Notes under the pieces: generated by a model
Told to the model about the DNA's origin: nothing
The model's input: only the letters and a program-made list of their open reading frames with translations
Databases searched by the model: none
Part shown: piece after piece, positions 54,177 through 62,403 of the stretch
Numbering within the stretch: the stretch's first letter is position 1
Layout of the letters: every line of letters begins with the position of its first letter
Assembly (NCBI RefSeq): GCF_018362975.1
Contig: NZ_CP074371.1
Coordinates: 4,650,001-4,714,000 of the forward strand
DNA length: 64,000 nt
Source: Nocardia tengchongensis
GTDB taxonomy: Bacteria > Actinomycetota > Actinomycetes > Mycobacteriales > Mycobacteriaceae
Direction: 5' to 3'
Program-made: the position numbers and the translations under genes

Positions 54177-55795
54177 CAGCCCACCTCCTCGTTCCCGGAG
54201 CCCGCCGCCGGATGTGGTTTCGCCGCAGGGGATTTGCGTCCGCGCAGGGCGGCGGTCTCGCGCACCTCGAGGCGGCGGTTGTTCAGGTACAGCACGCCCT
54301 TGGCGGTGCGGACCAGGGTGGAGCCCTGGTGTTCGGAGACGGTGAGCGTCACCCCGTTGTCGGAGCCCGAGGTGCCCGGCACCCGCCCGCTGACCGGCAC
54401 CCAGGCGGTGGAGGCGGCGTCGAGCAGTTTGAGCAGGACCTCGGTTTCGCCCTCGTCGAGTTCGCGGTCGTGGAGGTCGGCGGTGGCCAGCGAGCGGGCC
54501 GCCTCGGCGCGGGCGCGCTGGGCGTCGAGCTGGGCCTGGCGCAGCCGGCGGATTCCGGCGTCGTTGCGCTGCAGGCGCGCGGGCGCGCCCGGCGTGGGCG
54601 GGCGGCCGGTCTCGGCGAGGGTGCGGGCGATCTCCAACGGCGGTGCGTCCCACCAGGATCGGATGGCCGGAATCACATCCGCGTCGGGATGCTGCATGGA
54701 CAGGTGGCGGGGACGGCCCAGCCCGAACACCGCGTCGTAGAGGGCGTGCGCGGCATCCGCGCTGGGGGCGGCGGTGAACCAGCCCGCCAGGTGCCGCAAC
54801 GCGGATTCGCGGCTGACGCCGCCCTTGCGGGTCTCGGTGACCCGCCGCAGCAGCGACAGCACCGCCGCGATGGCGCTCATGGTGGCCTCGCGCAGCCGCT
54901 CGCACTCGGTGAGCCCGCCCTCGTCCTCGCCGATGAACCAGCCGCGCAGACCCTGCCAGCGGGCCCGCCAATCGGCTTGGCGCTCCGCGGGATTCAGCAG
55001 TACCCGCTCGTCGCAGCGGGCGGCGCGCTCGATCAGGTCGTCGACGCCGGTGGCCTCGACCTCGCGGATGGCGGTGGCCAGGCGCGGCGCGAAACGCGCC
55101 AGGTCCATGGAGAATTCGCGCATGTGCGCCAGCAGCGCGTCCTTGTGCGCGAGGAACGCCTCGGGGGTGGCCTCGGTGGTGCGCACCAGATCGCCGAGGG
55201 TCAGATAGAAGTGCGCGGCCCGCTCGGCCAGATCGGTCAGAGCCCGGTCGAGCCGGTTCAGCACGCGGTACACCCGCGGCGCGTCGGCGCTCTTGTTGGC
55301 CTCGGCGAGGGTGTGCAGATCGGCGAGCAGTTCGGGCAGCACCAGCCGGGAGAGCGAGGCCTCGTCGAGCCGGGCTTCCAGGACATCGGAGACCGCCCGG
55401 AACGCCTGATAGCCCGCCTGCGAGAACTGGTAGACGAAATGCCGGTTCCGGTACTCGGCCAGCGTGGCCGCCCGCGTTCCGTCGTAACTGCGTTCCAGCA
55501 CACCCCACTGATGCAGCTGTTCGAGCAGCGGCCCGACCTCGGTGGCGGTGAGCGCGGGCGCGCCCGGGCAACGATCGAGCGTGTCGGCCACGTCGGAGGC
55601 GTGCAACAGCACCACGTAGGCGGCGCGGGCGGTGTCGAAGGCCCGCAACACCCACAGGTAGTCGGCCCGTTTCTCGGCGGTGGCGAAGGAGAACAGCCGC
55701 AGCCGCTCGGCATCGCCGCGCCTTTCCGCGCGCGGAATCTCCTCGGACCCGACCCCCCTCGGGTCGGGCAGCAATCCGTCAGCGGACTCGGTCAC
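54176..55795 (-). CDS. jetA: JetA-type protein (TIGR02677)
   Basis: 539 residues, kleisin-like subunit of Wadjet type II. The opening RLRLFSFATAEKRADYLWVL and the winged helix LTATEVGPLLEQLHQWGVLE, then TRKGGVSRESALRHLAGWF and the C-terminal strand region LEVRETAALRGRKS are typical of TIGR02677. Start GTG at 55795. First gene of the jetABC operon. No jetD (TIGR02679/toprim-type nuclease) is present on either side within the window. Confidence 0.88.
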   Translation of the reverse strand: MTESADGLLPDPRGVGSEEIPRAERRGDAERLRLFSFATAEKRADYLWVLRAFDTARAAYVVLLHASDVADTLDRCPGAPALTATEVGPLLEQLHQWGVLERSYDGTRAATLAEYRNRHFVYQFSQAGYQAFRAVSDVLEARLDEASLSRLVLPELLADLHTLAEANKSADAPRVYRVLNRLDRALTDLAERAAHFYLTLGDLVRTTEATPEAFLAHKDALLAHMREFSMDLARFAPRLATAIREVEATGVDDLIERAARCDERVLLNPAERQADWRARWQGLRGWFIGEDEGGLTECERLREATMSAIAAVLSLLRRVTETRKGGVSRESALRHLAGWFTAAPSADAAHALYDAVFGLGRPRHLSMQHPDADVIPAIRSWWDAPPLEIARTLAETGRPPTPGAPARLQRNDAGIRRLRQAQLDAQRARAEAARSLATADLHDRELDEGETEVLLKLLDAASTAWVPVSGRVPGTSGSDNGVTLTVSEHQGSTLVRTAKGVLYLNNRRLEVRETAALRGRKSPAAKPHPAAGSGNEEVG

Positions 55796-55919
55796 CGGGA
55801 GAAGGTTAGTACCCCCTGCCGACCGGTTCGGAATCGTGCCGAGTGTCGGCGCGCCCGATCCGGGCCCGGTGACCGGTTCGTCCGCTCCCGGCCGTGGCGG
55901 CCGGGTCCGCGGGCCGGGC

Positions 55920-56492
55920 TCAGTTGCCGAGGGCGGCCACGCCGGCCTGCGCGAACTTCTCGTCCTGATCACCGCTCGGCGCGCCCGCGACACCGATGCC
56001 GGCGATCGGAGCGCCGCCCCTGGCGGTCACCGGCGCGCCGCCGCCCAGGAACAGGGTGCCGTCGATGTCGGCCAGGTGCGGGGCGTTGTCGAGCCGCCTG
56101 GCCAGCACCGAGGTCGGCGCGTTCCACGACACCGCGGTGAACGCCTTCTGCTGGGCGGAGGTGTAGGACTGCGGGCCCGCGCCGTCGCCGCGCAGGGTGA
56201 CGACGGTATTGCCGTCGCGATCCACCACCGCGACCGTCACGTGCTGGTTCTCCTTGACCGCGGCGTCCAGGGCGGCCTGCGCGGCCTTGGTGGCGGCGGC
56301 GATGGTCAGGTGGGTGCTCTGCGCCAGATTGCCGCCCGCGACATCGGCGGCCACCGGGGTCTTGGTGCCCGGATCGGGATCCTGGGCGTTGACCGACACC
56401 ACACCGATCACGCCGGCGGCCGCCACGGCCGCGACCGCGCCGCCGATGATCAGGCGCTTGCGGGTGGTGTTCGAGGGTTGCTCGGTGGTCAT
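55920..56492 (-). CDS. HbpS/GlcG-like heme-binding protein (DUF336)
   Basis: 190 residues. An N-terminal membrane anchor or signal (RKRLIIGGAVAAVAAAGVIG) precedes a GlcG/HbpS domain: LTIAAATKAAQAALDAAVKE, VAVVDRDGNTVVTLRGDGAG, SAQQKAFTAVSWNAPTSVLA, and FLGGGAPVTARGGAPIAGIG with a GVAG end. Streptomyces HbpS is an exported haem-binding octamer that controls the SenS kinase. Here the gene is divergent from a NarL-type sensor/regulator pair, the same partnership. Start ATG at 56492. Confidence 0.85.
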   Translation of the reverse strand: MTTEQPSNTTRKRLIIGGAVAAVAAAGVIGVVSVNAQDPDPGTKTPVAADVAGGNLAQSTHLTIAAATKAAQAALDAAVKENQHVTVAVVDRDGNTVVTLRGDGAGPQSYTSAQQKAFTAVSWNAPTSVLARRLDNAPHLADIDGTLFLGGGAPVTARGGAPIAGIGVAGAPSGDQDEKFAQAGVAALGN

Positions 56493-56699
56493 GGGGTCCT
56501 CCCGGGAGTGTGGTGAAAGCTGTTCGCTTCGTTCGTGTTCCAGCCTGCTGCTCGCGGCGTTCCGGCACATCGGCACAGTGGATGGGAATCGGCGTGCGCT
56601 ACGGCTGATCCCGGTATCAGCCGATCGGATGACCCGGCCGGCACCGGTGCACGGCAGAATGAATTGGCTGTCCGTCCACGTCGCCGAGGAGGTGCTCGC

Positions 56700-57875
56700 A
56701 TGCCGGTTCCGGACCTGCCGAGCACACCGCCGCGTGACGACACCCGGCTGCTGGGCACCATCGTGCACAGCGCCTTCTACGTCCTGCTGGCCGCGTCGCT
56801 GCTGCGGTTCCTGCTGCGGCACCCCGAGAGTCCGCGCATGCCCTGGGTGATCGGGCTCTCGCTCGCGCTGGCCGTGCTCTACGTGGTGAGCGAACTGCGC
56901 GCCTCGGAGCGGCTGGTGTGGTTCGCGCTGCTGGTGACCGGCTGGGCGGTGCTGGTCGTGCTCGCACCCAGTTTCGCGTGGTGCGCGGTCCCGCTGCTCT
57001 ACACCGGCCTGCGGATCCTGCCGTTGCGGGTGGCCCTGGCCCTGGTCGCCGGGCTGACGGCGTTCGTGGTGTGGGCCCAGCTCACGCTCGCCGACTGGGT
57101 CGATCCCAATCTGCTGCTGGCCCCGCCCGCGGTCGCCGCGCTGAGCACCGCGCTGTTCCTGGGCCTGCTGCGCACCACCGAACGGCAGGCCGCGCTGATC
57201 GACGACCTGCGCGCCACCCGGGCCGAACTCGCCGCCACCGAACGCCGCGAGGGCACCCTCGCCGAACGTCAGCGCCTGGCCATGGAGATCCACGACACGC
57301 TGGCCCAAGGTCTTTCGAGTCAGCGCATGCTACTGCAGGCGGCCGACCGGATCTGGGACAGCGACCCCGGCGCGGCCCGCGAGCACGTGCGCGGCGCGGC
57401 CGCGGTGGCCGAACACAATCTGGCCGAGGCGCGGCGCTTCGTCCACGATCTCGCGCCGACGGATCTGGCCGCGGGCGGATCGCTGGTCGCGGCGCTCGAG
57501 GCGATGGCCGAACGCGAAGGCGGCGACACCCTGCGCGTGCGCGTGCATGTCGAGGGAGCGCCGATGAGCCTGCCCGCCGGCGTGGAGGCGGCGCTGCTGC
57601 GAATCGCGCAGGGCGCGCTGGCGAATGCGCGCGAGCACGCCGCGGCCGGCACGGTCACCATCACCCTGACCGATTTGGGCGACCGGCTCGTGCTCGACAT
57701 CGCCGACGACGGAACGGGTTTCGACCCCGCCGCGCTGTCCACCCCCGCCGGCCGCGGGCACGGCCTGCCCGCCATGCGCGCCCGGCTGCGCCAGCTGGGC
57801 GGGACCCTGACCGTCGAATCCGCACCCGGTGACCGCACCGTCGTCTCCGCCGAAGTCCCCTTGGAGCGGCCGTGA
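56700..57875 (+). CDS. Sensor histidine kinase (SenS-like, HisKA_3)
   Basis: 391 residues. About five to six membrane helices lie in residues ~18-165 with short loops. The dimerisation/phosphoacceptor region is QRLAMEIHDTLAQGLSSQRM with His198. The HATPase domain has NAREHAAAGTVTITL (N box) and DIADDGTGFDP (G1). It should phosphorylate the regulator encoded next. Start ATG at 56700 has GAGGAGG 7 bases upstream. The last 4 bases overlap the regulator start (GTGA). Confidence 0.88.
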   Translation: MPVPDLPSTPPRDDTRLLGTIVHSAFYVLLAASLLRFLLRHPESPRMPWVIGLSLALAVLYVVSELRASERLVWFALLVTGWAVLVVLAPSFAWCAVPLLYTGLRILPLRVALALVAGLTAFVVWAQLTLADWVDPNLLLAPPAVAALSTALFLGLLRTTERQAALIDDLRATRAELAATERREGTLAERQRLAMEIHDTLAQGLSSQRMLLQAADRIWDSDPGAAREHVRGAAAVAEHNLAEARRFVHDLAPTDLAAGGSLVAALEAMAEREGGDTLRVRVHVEGAPMSLPAGVEAALLRIAQGALANAREHAAAGTVTITLTDLGDRLVLDIADDGTGFDPAALSTPAGRGHGLPAMRARLRQLGGTLTVESAPGDRTVVSAEVPLERP

Positions 57876-58513
57876 CCGAAGCGAAAACCGTTGTCCGCCT
57901 AGTGCTCTGCGACGACCACGCGGTGGTCCGGGCAGGCCTGCGCGCCCTGTTGGGCAGCGCCGGGGGCATCGAGGTGGTCGGTGAGGCGGGCAGCGGCCCC
58001 GAAGCGGTCGCCCTGGCCGAGCGCCTGCAACCCGACGTGGTCCTGATGGATCTGCAGCTCGGCGGCGACATGGACGGCATCGAGGCCACCCGCCGCATCA
58101 CCACCACCCTCCGCCCGGCCCCGCACGTTCTGGTCCTCACCACCTTCGACACCGACGCCGACATCACCCGCGCCATCGCCGCGGGCGCGACGGGGTATCT
58201 GCTCAAAGCCGAACGGCCCGAAGAACTCTTCGCCGCCATCCAGGCCGCCGCCCAGGGCCGCACCGCCCTCTCGCCCCCGATCGCGGACCGTGTCCTGCAG
58301 CGCATGCGCAACCCGCAGCCCGCGCTGACCGCCCGCGAACTCGACATTCTCGGGCAGCTCGCGCAGGGGCTGGGCAACCGCGAAATCGCCAAGGCGCTGC
58401 ACGTCAGCGAGGCGACGGTGAAGACCCATCTGGGCCGCATCTATGACAAGCTCGGCGTGGACAACCGCGCCGCGGCGGTCGCGGTCGCGAATGAGCGGCG
58501 CTTGCTGAACTGA
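57872..58513 (+). CDS. NarL-type response regulator (SenR-like)
   Basis: 213 residues. Receiver domain with acidic pair Asp14/Asp15, phosphoacceptor Asp60 (VVLMDLQL), LVLTTFDTDADITRAIAAGA and Lys in YLLKAERP. LuxR-type HTH at the C-terminus (LTARELDILGQLAQGLGNRE, LHVSEATVKTHLGRIYDKLG). GTG start overlaps the kinase stop. It likely regulates the divergent HbpS-like gene. Confidence 0.92.
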   Translation: MTEAKTVVRLVLCDDHAVVRAGLRALLGSAGGIEVVGEAGSGPEAVALAERLQPDVVLMDLQLGGDMDGIEATRRITTTLRPAPHVLVLTTFDTDADITRAIAAGATGYLLKAERPEELFAAIQAAAQGRTALSPPIADRVLQRMRNPQPALTARELDILGQLAQGLGNREIAKALHVSEATVKTHLGRIYDKLGVDNRAAAVAVANERRLLN

Positions 58514-58741
58514 AGGCCGGTCGATCCGGGCTCGATGCCCGCGGCACCGGATTGCCATGAGTTCACCCGACCTGGGTGAGCCTGTCGGCGCATTGGTCGG
58601 CTGGACCGTGGTGTATGCGGCACTGACCGCGCATCTGCAGCGTGGAGTGTCCACATTCAAGGCGCAAACCGTGTAATGATCGCCATTGCTGATCATTTGC
58701 TGTAATCGGATCGCGCCTGCGACCCCGGACAGGTGGTGACC

Positions 58742-59104
58742 GTGGAAGACCAAGATCAAGGGCAGGGCACACCCGAGCAGCCCCCGCTCGATTACCGATT
58801 CACCCTCGCGAACGAACGCACCTTCCTCGCGTGGATCCGCACCGCGCTCGGCCTGCTGGCCGCGGGCGTGGCGGTGCACACGCTGGTGCAGCCGTTCCAC
58901 CATCTCGGCGTGCGGCGCGCGCTCTCGCTCAGCTGCATCGCGCTGGCGGTGGCGCTGGCGACCGGGGCGTACACGCACTGGCGTGATGTCCAGGGCCGGA
59001 TGGAACGGGGTGAGCCACTGCGCAACTCGCTGCTGGTTCCGATCCTCGCGGCCGGCATCGCGGTGGTCTCGGTGTTCGCGGCAGTCGCGACGGTCTGGCC
59101 GTGA
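58742..59104 (+). CDS. DUF202 (YidH-like) membrane protein
   Basis: 120 residues. FTLANERTFLAWIRTALGLL is the DUF202 signature at the start of the first helix. Three membrane helices are visible in total. Molecular function is unknown. GTG at 58742 is chosen because AGGTGG precedes it. Its stop overlaps the next DUF202 start, so the two form a pair. Confidence 0.85.
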   Translation: MEDQDQGQGTPEQPPLDYRFTLANERTFLAWIRTALGLLAAGVAVHTLVQPFHHLGVRRALSLSCIALAVALATGAYTHWRDVQGRMERGEPLRNSLLVPILAAGIAVVSVFAAVATVWP

Positions 59105-59472
59105 CCGCGCCGCCCACCTACCCCGCCGAGCGCACCGCCCTGGCCTGGCGGCGCACCGCCCTCGCGGCCATGGGCACTGCGGCGTTGTTCGTCAACCACG
59201 CCGCCACCAGCGGCTGGCATCCGGCGGCCATCGGGCCCGCGATGGCGGCGCTGGCACTGCTGTTCCTGGCGGGCCTGAGCTTCGTGCGCCACAACACGCT
59301 TCACCACGGGCATTGGGCGCACGGCTCGCGCGTCATCGCCATCGCCACGGTCGCCGTGCTCACGGTCTGCGCGGTGGCGATGGTCATCGGGCTCACCGAT
59401 CCCGGTAAGAAAGACGCTTTTTCGACCCCAACGACGTCGGAGATTCCGGCAAGAGCAGGAGGCGGACAGTGA
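59101..59472 (+). CDS. DUF202 (YidG-like) membrane protein
   Basis: 123 residues. YPAERTALAWRRTALAAMGT is the family signature, and three helices follow. It overlaps the upstream gene (GTGA) and the downstream alkylsulfatase start by four bases, so all three are one translationally coupled operon. A paired YidH-YidG arrangement is common. Coupling to an alkylsulfatase is not something I know. Confidence 0.85.
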   Translation: MTAPPTYPAERTALAWRRTALAAMGTAALFVNHAATSGWHPAAIGPAMAALALLFLAGLSFVRHNTLHHGHWAHGSRVIAIATVAVLTVCAVAMVIGLTDPGKKDAFSTPTTSEIPARAGGGQ

Positions 59473-61370
59473 GTACGGTTTCCGAACCGAGCAAGTTCAT
59501 CATCGAACAGAACCAACGTGCGCTGAAAGAACTCCCGTTCGACAACACCGCGGACCAGGCCGACGCCGACCGCGGCTTCATCGCCAAGCTGGAACCGGGA
59601 ATCGTCAAGGACGCCAAGGGAAATGTCGTCTGGGACGATGAATCCTACGGCTTCCTGCAGGGCTCCTGCCCGAACTCGGTGCACCCGTCGCTGTGGCGGC
59701 AGTCCGGTCTGGTCGTGAAACAGGGTCTCTACGAGGTGGTTCCGGGGATCTATCAGATCCGTGGTCTGGATCTTTCCAACATGACGATCATCGAAGGCAA
59801 CACCGGTGTCATCGTCATCGACCCGCTGATCTCGACCGAGACGGCGAAGGCGGGCATGGACCTGTACTTCGTGCACCGCGGCCAGAAGCCGGTCGCGGCC
59901 ATGATCTACACCCACTCCCACATCGACCACTTCGGTGGCGCGATGGGTGTGATGACCGCCGAAGACGCTGCCTCGGGCCGCATTCCGGTGATCGCCCCGG
60001 CCGGATTCCTCGAGCACGCGGTCGCCGAGAACGTCTACGCGGGCGTCGCCATGGCGCGCCGCGCCGCCTACATGTACGGCGCGGCGCTCCCGCGCGGCCC
60101 GAAGGGGCAGGTCGGCGCGGGTCTGGGGCAGACCACCTCGACCGGCACCGTCACCCTGATCGCGCCGACCCACGACATCACCGCCACCGGGCAGGAGATG
60201 ACGATCGACGGCGTGCGCATCGTCTTCCAGATCACCCCGGGCACCGAGGCCCCCTCGGAAATGAACTTCCACTTCCCCGACTTCCGCGCCCTGTGCATGG
60301 CCGAGAACGCCACCCACACCCTGCACAACCTGCTCACCCTGCGCGGCGCGCTGGTGCGCGACCCGCACGTGTGGGCCAAGTACCTAACCGAGTCGATCAA
60401 CCTCTACGGGCGCGACTCCGATGTCGTGTTCGCCTCGCACCACTGGCCGACCTGGGGCACCGAGACGCTGGTCGAGTACATGGAGCTGCAGCGCGACCTG
60501 TACGCCTACCTGCACGACCAGACGCTGCGCCGGATCAACCTGGGCTATGTCGGCGGCGAGATCGCCGAGATGATGGATATGCCTCCGGCCCTGGCCGATT
60601 CGTGGGCCGCGCACGGCTACTACGGTTCGGTCAGCCACAACGTGAAGGCCATCTACCAGCGCTACATGGGCTGGTTCGACGGCAACCCCGCGCACCTGTG
60701 GGAGCACCCGCCGGTCGAGAACGCCAAGCGGCACGTGGAATTCATGGGCGGCGCCGACGAGGTGCTGCGCAAGGCGCGCCAGTCCTTCGAGGAGGGCGAC
60801 TACCGCTGGGTGGTGCAGGCGGTCAACTACGTGATCTTCGCCGACGACACCAACGAGGCCGCCAAGTCGTTGCAGGCCGACGCCTTCGAGCAGCTGGCCT
60901 TCGGCGCGGAGAACGGCCCGTGGCGCAACTTCTTCCTCTCGGGCGCCTACGAACTGCGCAACGGCAGCTTCGGCACCCCGACCAAGGAACTGCCCGAGAC
61001 CATGCTGGCGGCCATGACCGTCGACATGGTGCTCGACGGCCTGGCGCTGCGGGTCGACGGCCCCAAGGCCTGGCACGAGAAGGCGGTCAGCGACTGGGTC
61101 TTCACCGACGAGAACCGCACCGTGCGGCTGCAGCTGCGCAATGGCGTGCTGCTGCACTGGGATCGGCACGACGGTGACAAGCTGCCCGCGGCCGACGTCA
61201 CCTTCACCCTGACCCGTCCGACGCTGATCGGGATGCTGCTGGGCGGGCGCGATGTCGGCGAATTGGTGCAGTCGGGGGCGCTGGCGGTCGAGGGTGATGT
61301 CCAGTCCTTCGCCAAGCTGGTCGGCCTGTTCGACGCGCCGGATCCGAACTTCAACATCGTGACGCCCTAG
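59469..61370 (+). CDS. Linear primary-alkylsulfatase (SdsA-type), cytosolic
   Basis: 633 residues. Metallo-beta-lactamase-fold alkylsulfatase that releases sulfate from detergents such as dodecyl sulfate. The zinc motif THSHIDHFGG is at about 148-157; MAENATHTLHNLLTLRGALV and FASHHWPTWG supply further ligands. A dimerisation domain (RKARQSFEEGDYRWVVQAVN) and a C-terminal SCP-2-like domain (~510-633) complete the family layout. No signal peptide. Start GTG at 59469 overlaps the DUF202 stop. Confidence 0.9.
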   Translation: MSTVSEPSKFIIEQNQRALKELPFDNTADQADADRGFIAKLEPGIVKDAKGNVVWDDESYGFLQGSCPNSVHPSLWRQSGLVVKQGLYEVVPGIYQIRGLDLSNMTIIEGNTGVIVIDPLISTETAKAGMDLYFVHRGQKPVAAMIYTHSHIDHFGGAMGVMTAEDAASGRIPVIAPAGFLEHAVAENVYAGVAMARRAAYMYGAALPRGPKGQVGAGLGQTTSTGTVTLIAPTHDITATGQEMTIDGVRIVFQITPGTEAPSEMNFHFPDFRALCMAENATHTLHNLLTLRGALVRDPHVWAKYLTESINLYGRDSDVVFASHHWPTWGTETLVEYMELQRDLYAYLHDQTLRRINLGYVGGEIAEMMDMPPALADSWAAHGYYGSVSHNVKAIYQRYMGWFDGNPAHLWEHPPVENAKRHVEFMGGADEVLRKARQSFEEGDYRWVVQAVNYVIFADDTNEAAKSLQADAFEQLAFGAENGPWRNFFLSGAYELRNGSFGTPTKELPETMLAAMTVDMVLDGLALRVDGPKAWHEKAVSDWVFTDENRTVRLQLRNGVLLHWDRHDGDKLPAADVTFTLTRPTLIGMLLGGRDVGELVQSGALAVEGDVQSFAKLVGLFDAPDPNFNIVTP

Positions 61371-61606
61371 GCGCGGGAAACGGGTTGGGGCGGTCGACTG
61401 TCGAGCGGCCCAACCGTTTCCGGAGGAACCACGACAGGCCGCCGATGCGGTAGACAGCAACGCGTTGGCAATTTGCCTGGAAATGGGAAACTTCGGACGT
61501 TCGGGTCACCCCGAAGCGGCCGCGGCCGGGCCGGAACGGCGCTGCGGCCGGCCCCTTCGGCCGGAGGATCGGCCGTTGTCGGCTTCAGGGTGTGATCCGG
61601 GCGTCG

Positions 61607-62203
61607 TCAGCGGCCGGGTGCGAGCAGCGCGGTGAGGGCGCGGCGGACCGCCTCGGAGGCGGCCCGGGCCGACAGGCCGCGCCGATCCATCAGGTGGTGG
61701 CGGTACGGCCAGCCGACGGTGGCGTCGATGAGGTCCAGCAGTTGTCCGGAGTCCGGCGCGCGGTCCAGTTCGGGTGCGAAGTCGCGCGCCAGGGCCTCGC
61801 GAATCCGCTTGTCGGTCAAGCGCATCCGGGCGTCCACGGCCGGTGTGCGCAGCGATTCGACCAGGCCGAGCACGCGGGGCTCGCGTTGCCGCGTGAAGAT
61901 CGCGTCACCCTGGCGGACCACCGCGTCGATGCGCTCGGGCAGGGGCAGCGCCGGATCGACCTCGGCGATGAGCGCCTCGACCTCCTCGGACTGCTGGTCC
62001 ACCACGGCCGTGATCAGCGCCGTGCGGGTCGGGAAGTGCACGAAGATGCTGCGTTCGGAGACGCCGGCGCGCCCGGCGATGCCACGCGTGGTCGGGTCGA
62101 ACTCGCCGTCGTGGACCGCCGACAGCAGGCCCTCGATGATCGCCCGGCGGGTCTGTTCGGGGTTGCGCCGCCGCCGGGGGCTGCCGCCCGTGCCCTCGCT
62201 CAT
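61607..62203 (-). CDS. TetR family regulator of the alkylsulfatase gene
   Basis: 198 residues from ATG 62203 (62212 also possible). HTH: QTRRAIIEGLLSAVHDGEFD, TTRGIAGRAGVSERSIFVHF. The rest is a helical ligand domain. It is divergent from the second alkylsulfatase gene, with a perfect palindrome at 62293-62315 between them, the probable operator. Repression relieved by an alkyl sulfate or alcohol is a reasonable guess. Confidence 0.87.
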   Translation of the reverse strand: MSEGTGGSPRRRRNPEQTRRAIIEGLLSAVHDGEFDPTTRGIAGRAGVSERSIFVHFPTRTALITAVVDQQSEEVEALIAEVDPALPLPERIDAVVRQGDAIFTRQREPRVLGLVESLRTPAVDARMRLTDKRIREALARDFAPELDRAPDSGQLLDLIDATVGWPYRHHLMDRRGLSARAASEAVRRALTALLAPGR

Positions 62204-62292
62204 ACGCAGCATCCGATCACATCCGGTTCGGCGCCGTGCACGCAGGTCGGGTGGTGGTTCGTGGGGGATATGGGTGGAGTCACCCACTCATC

Positions 62293-62315
62293 CTATTGCA
62301 GAGAGACTGCAATAG
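62293..62315. promoter_or_regulatory. TetR operator palindrome
   Basis: CTATTGCAG-AGAGA-CTGCAATAG, perfect 9-bp arms. A partial half-site (GGCTATTGC) lies ~45 bp downstream. It is placed about 90 bp before both divergent genes. Confidence 0.85.
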
Positions 62316-62403
62316 TGATGTAGTGTGACCAACGGGGCAGAAGAACAGCAATTGCTTGGCTATTGCTTCCTGCTCGTCAGACAACGCATGGACAGGAGAG
62401 CGC

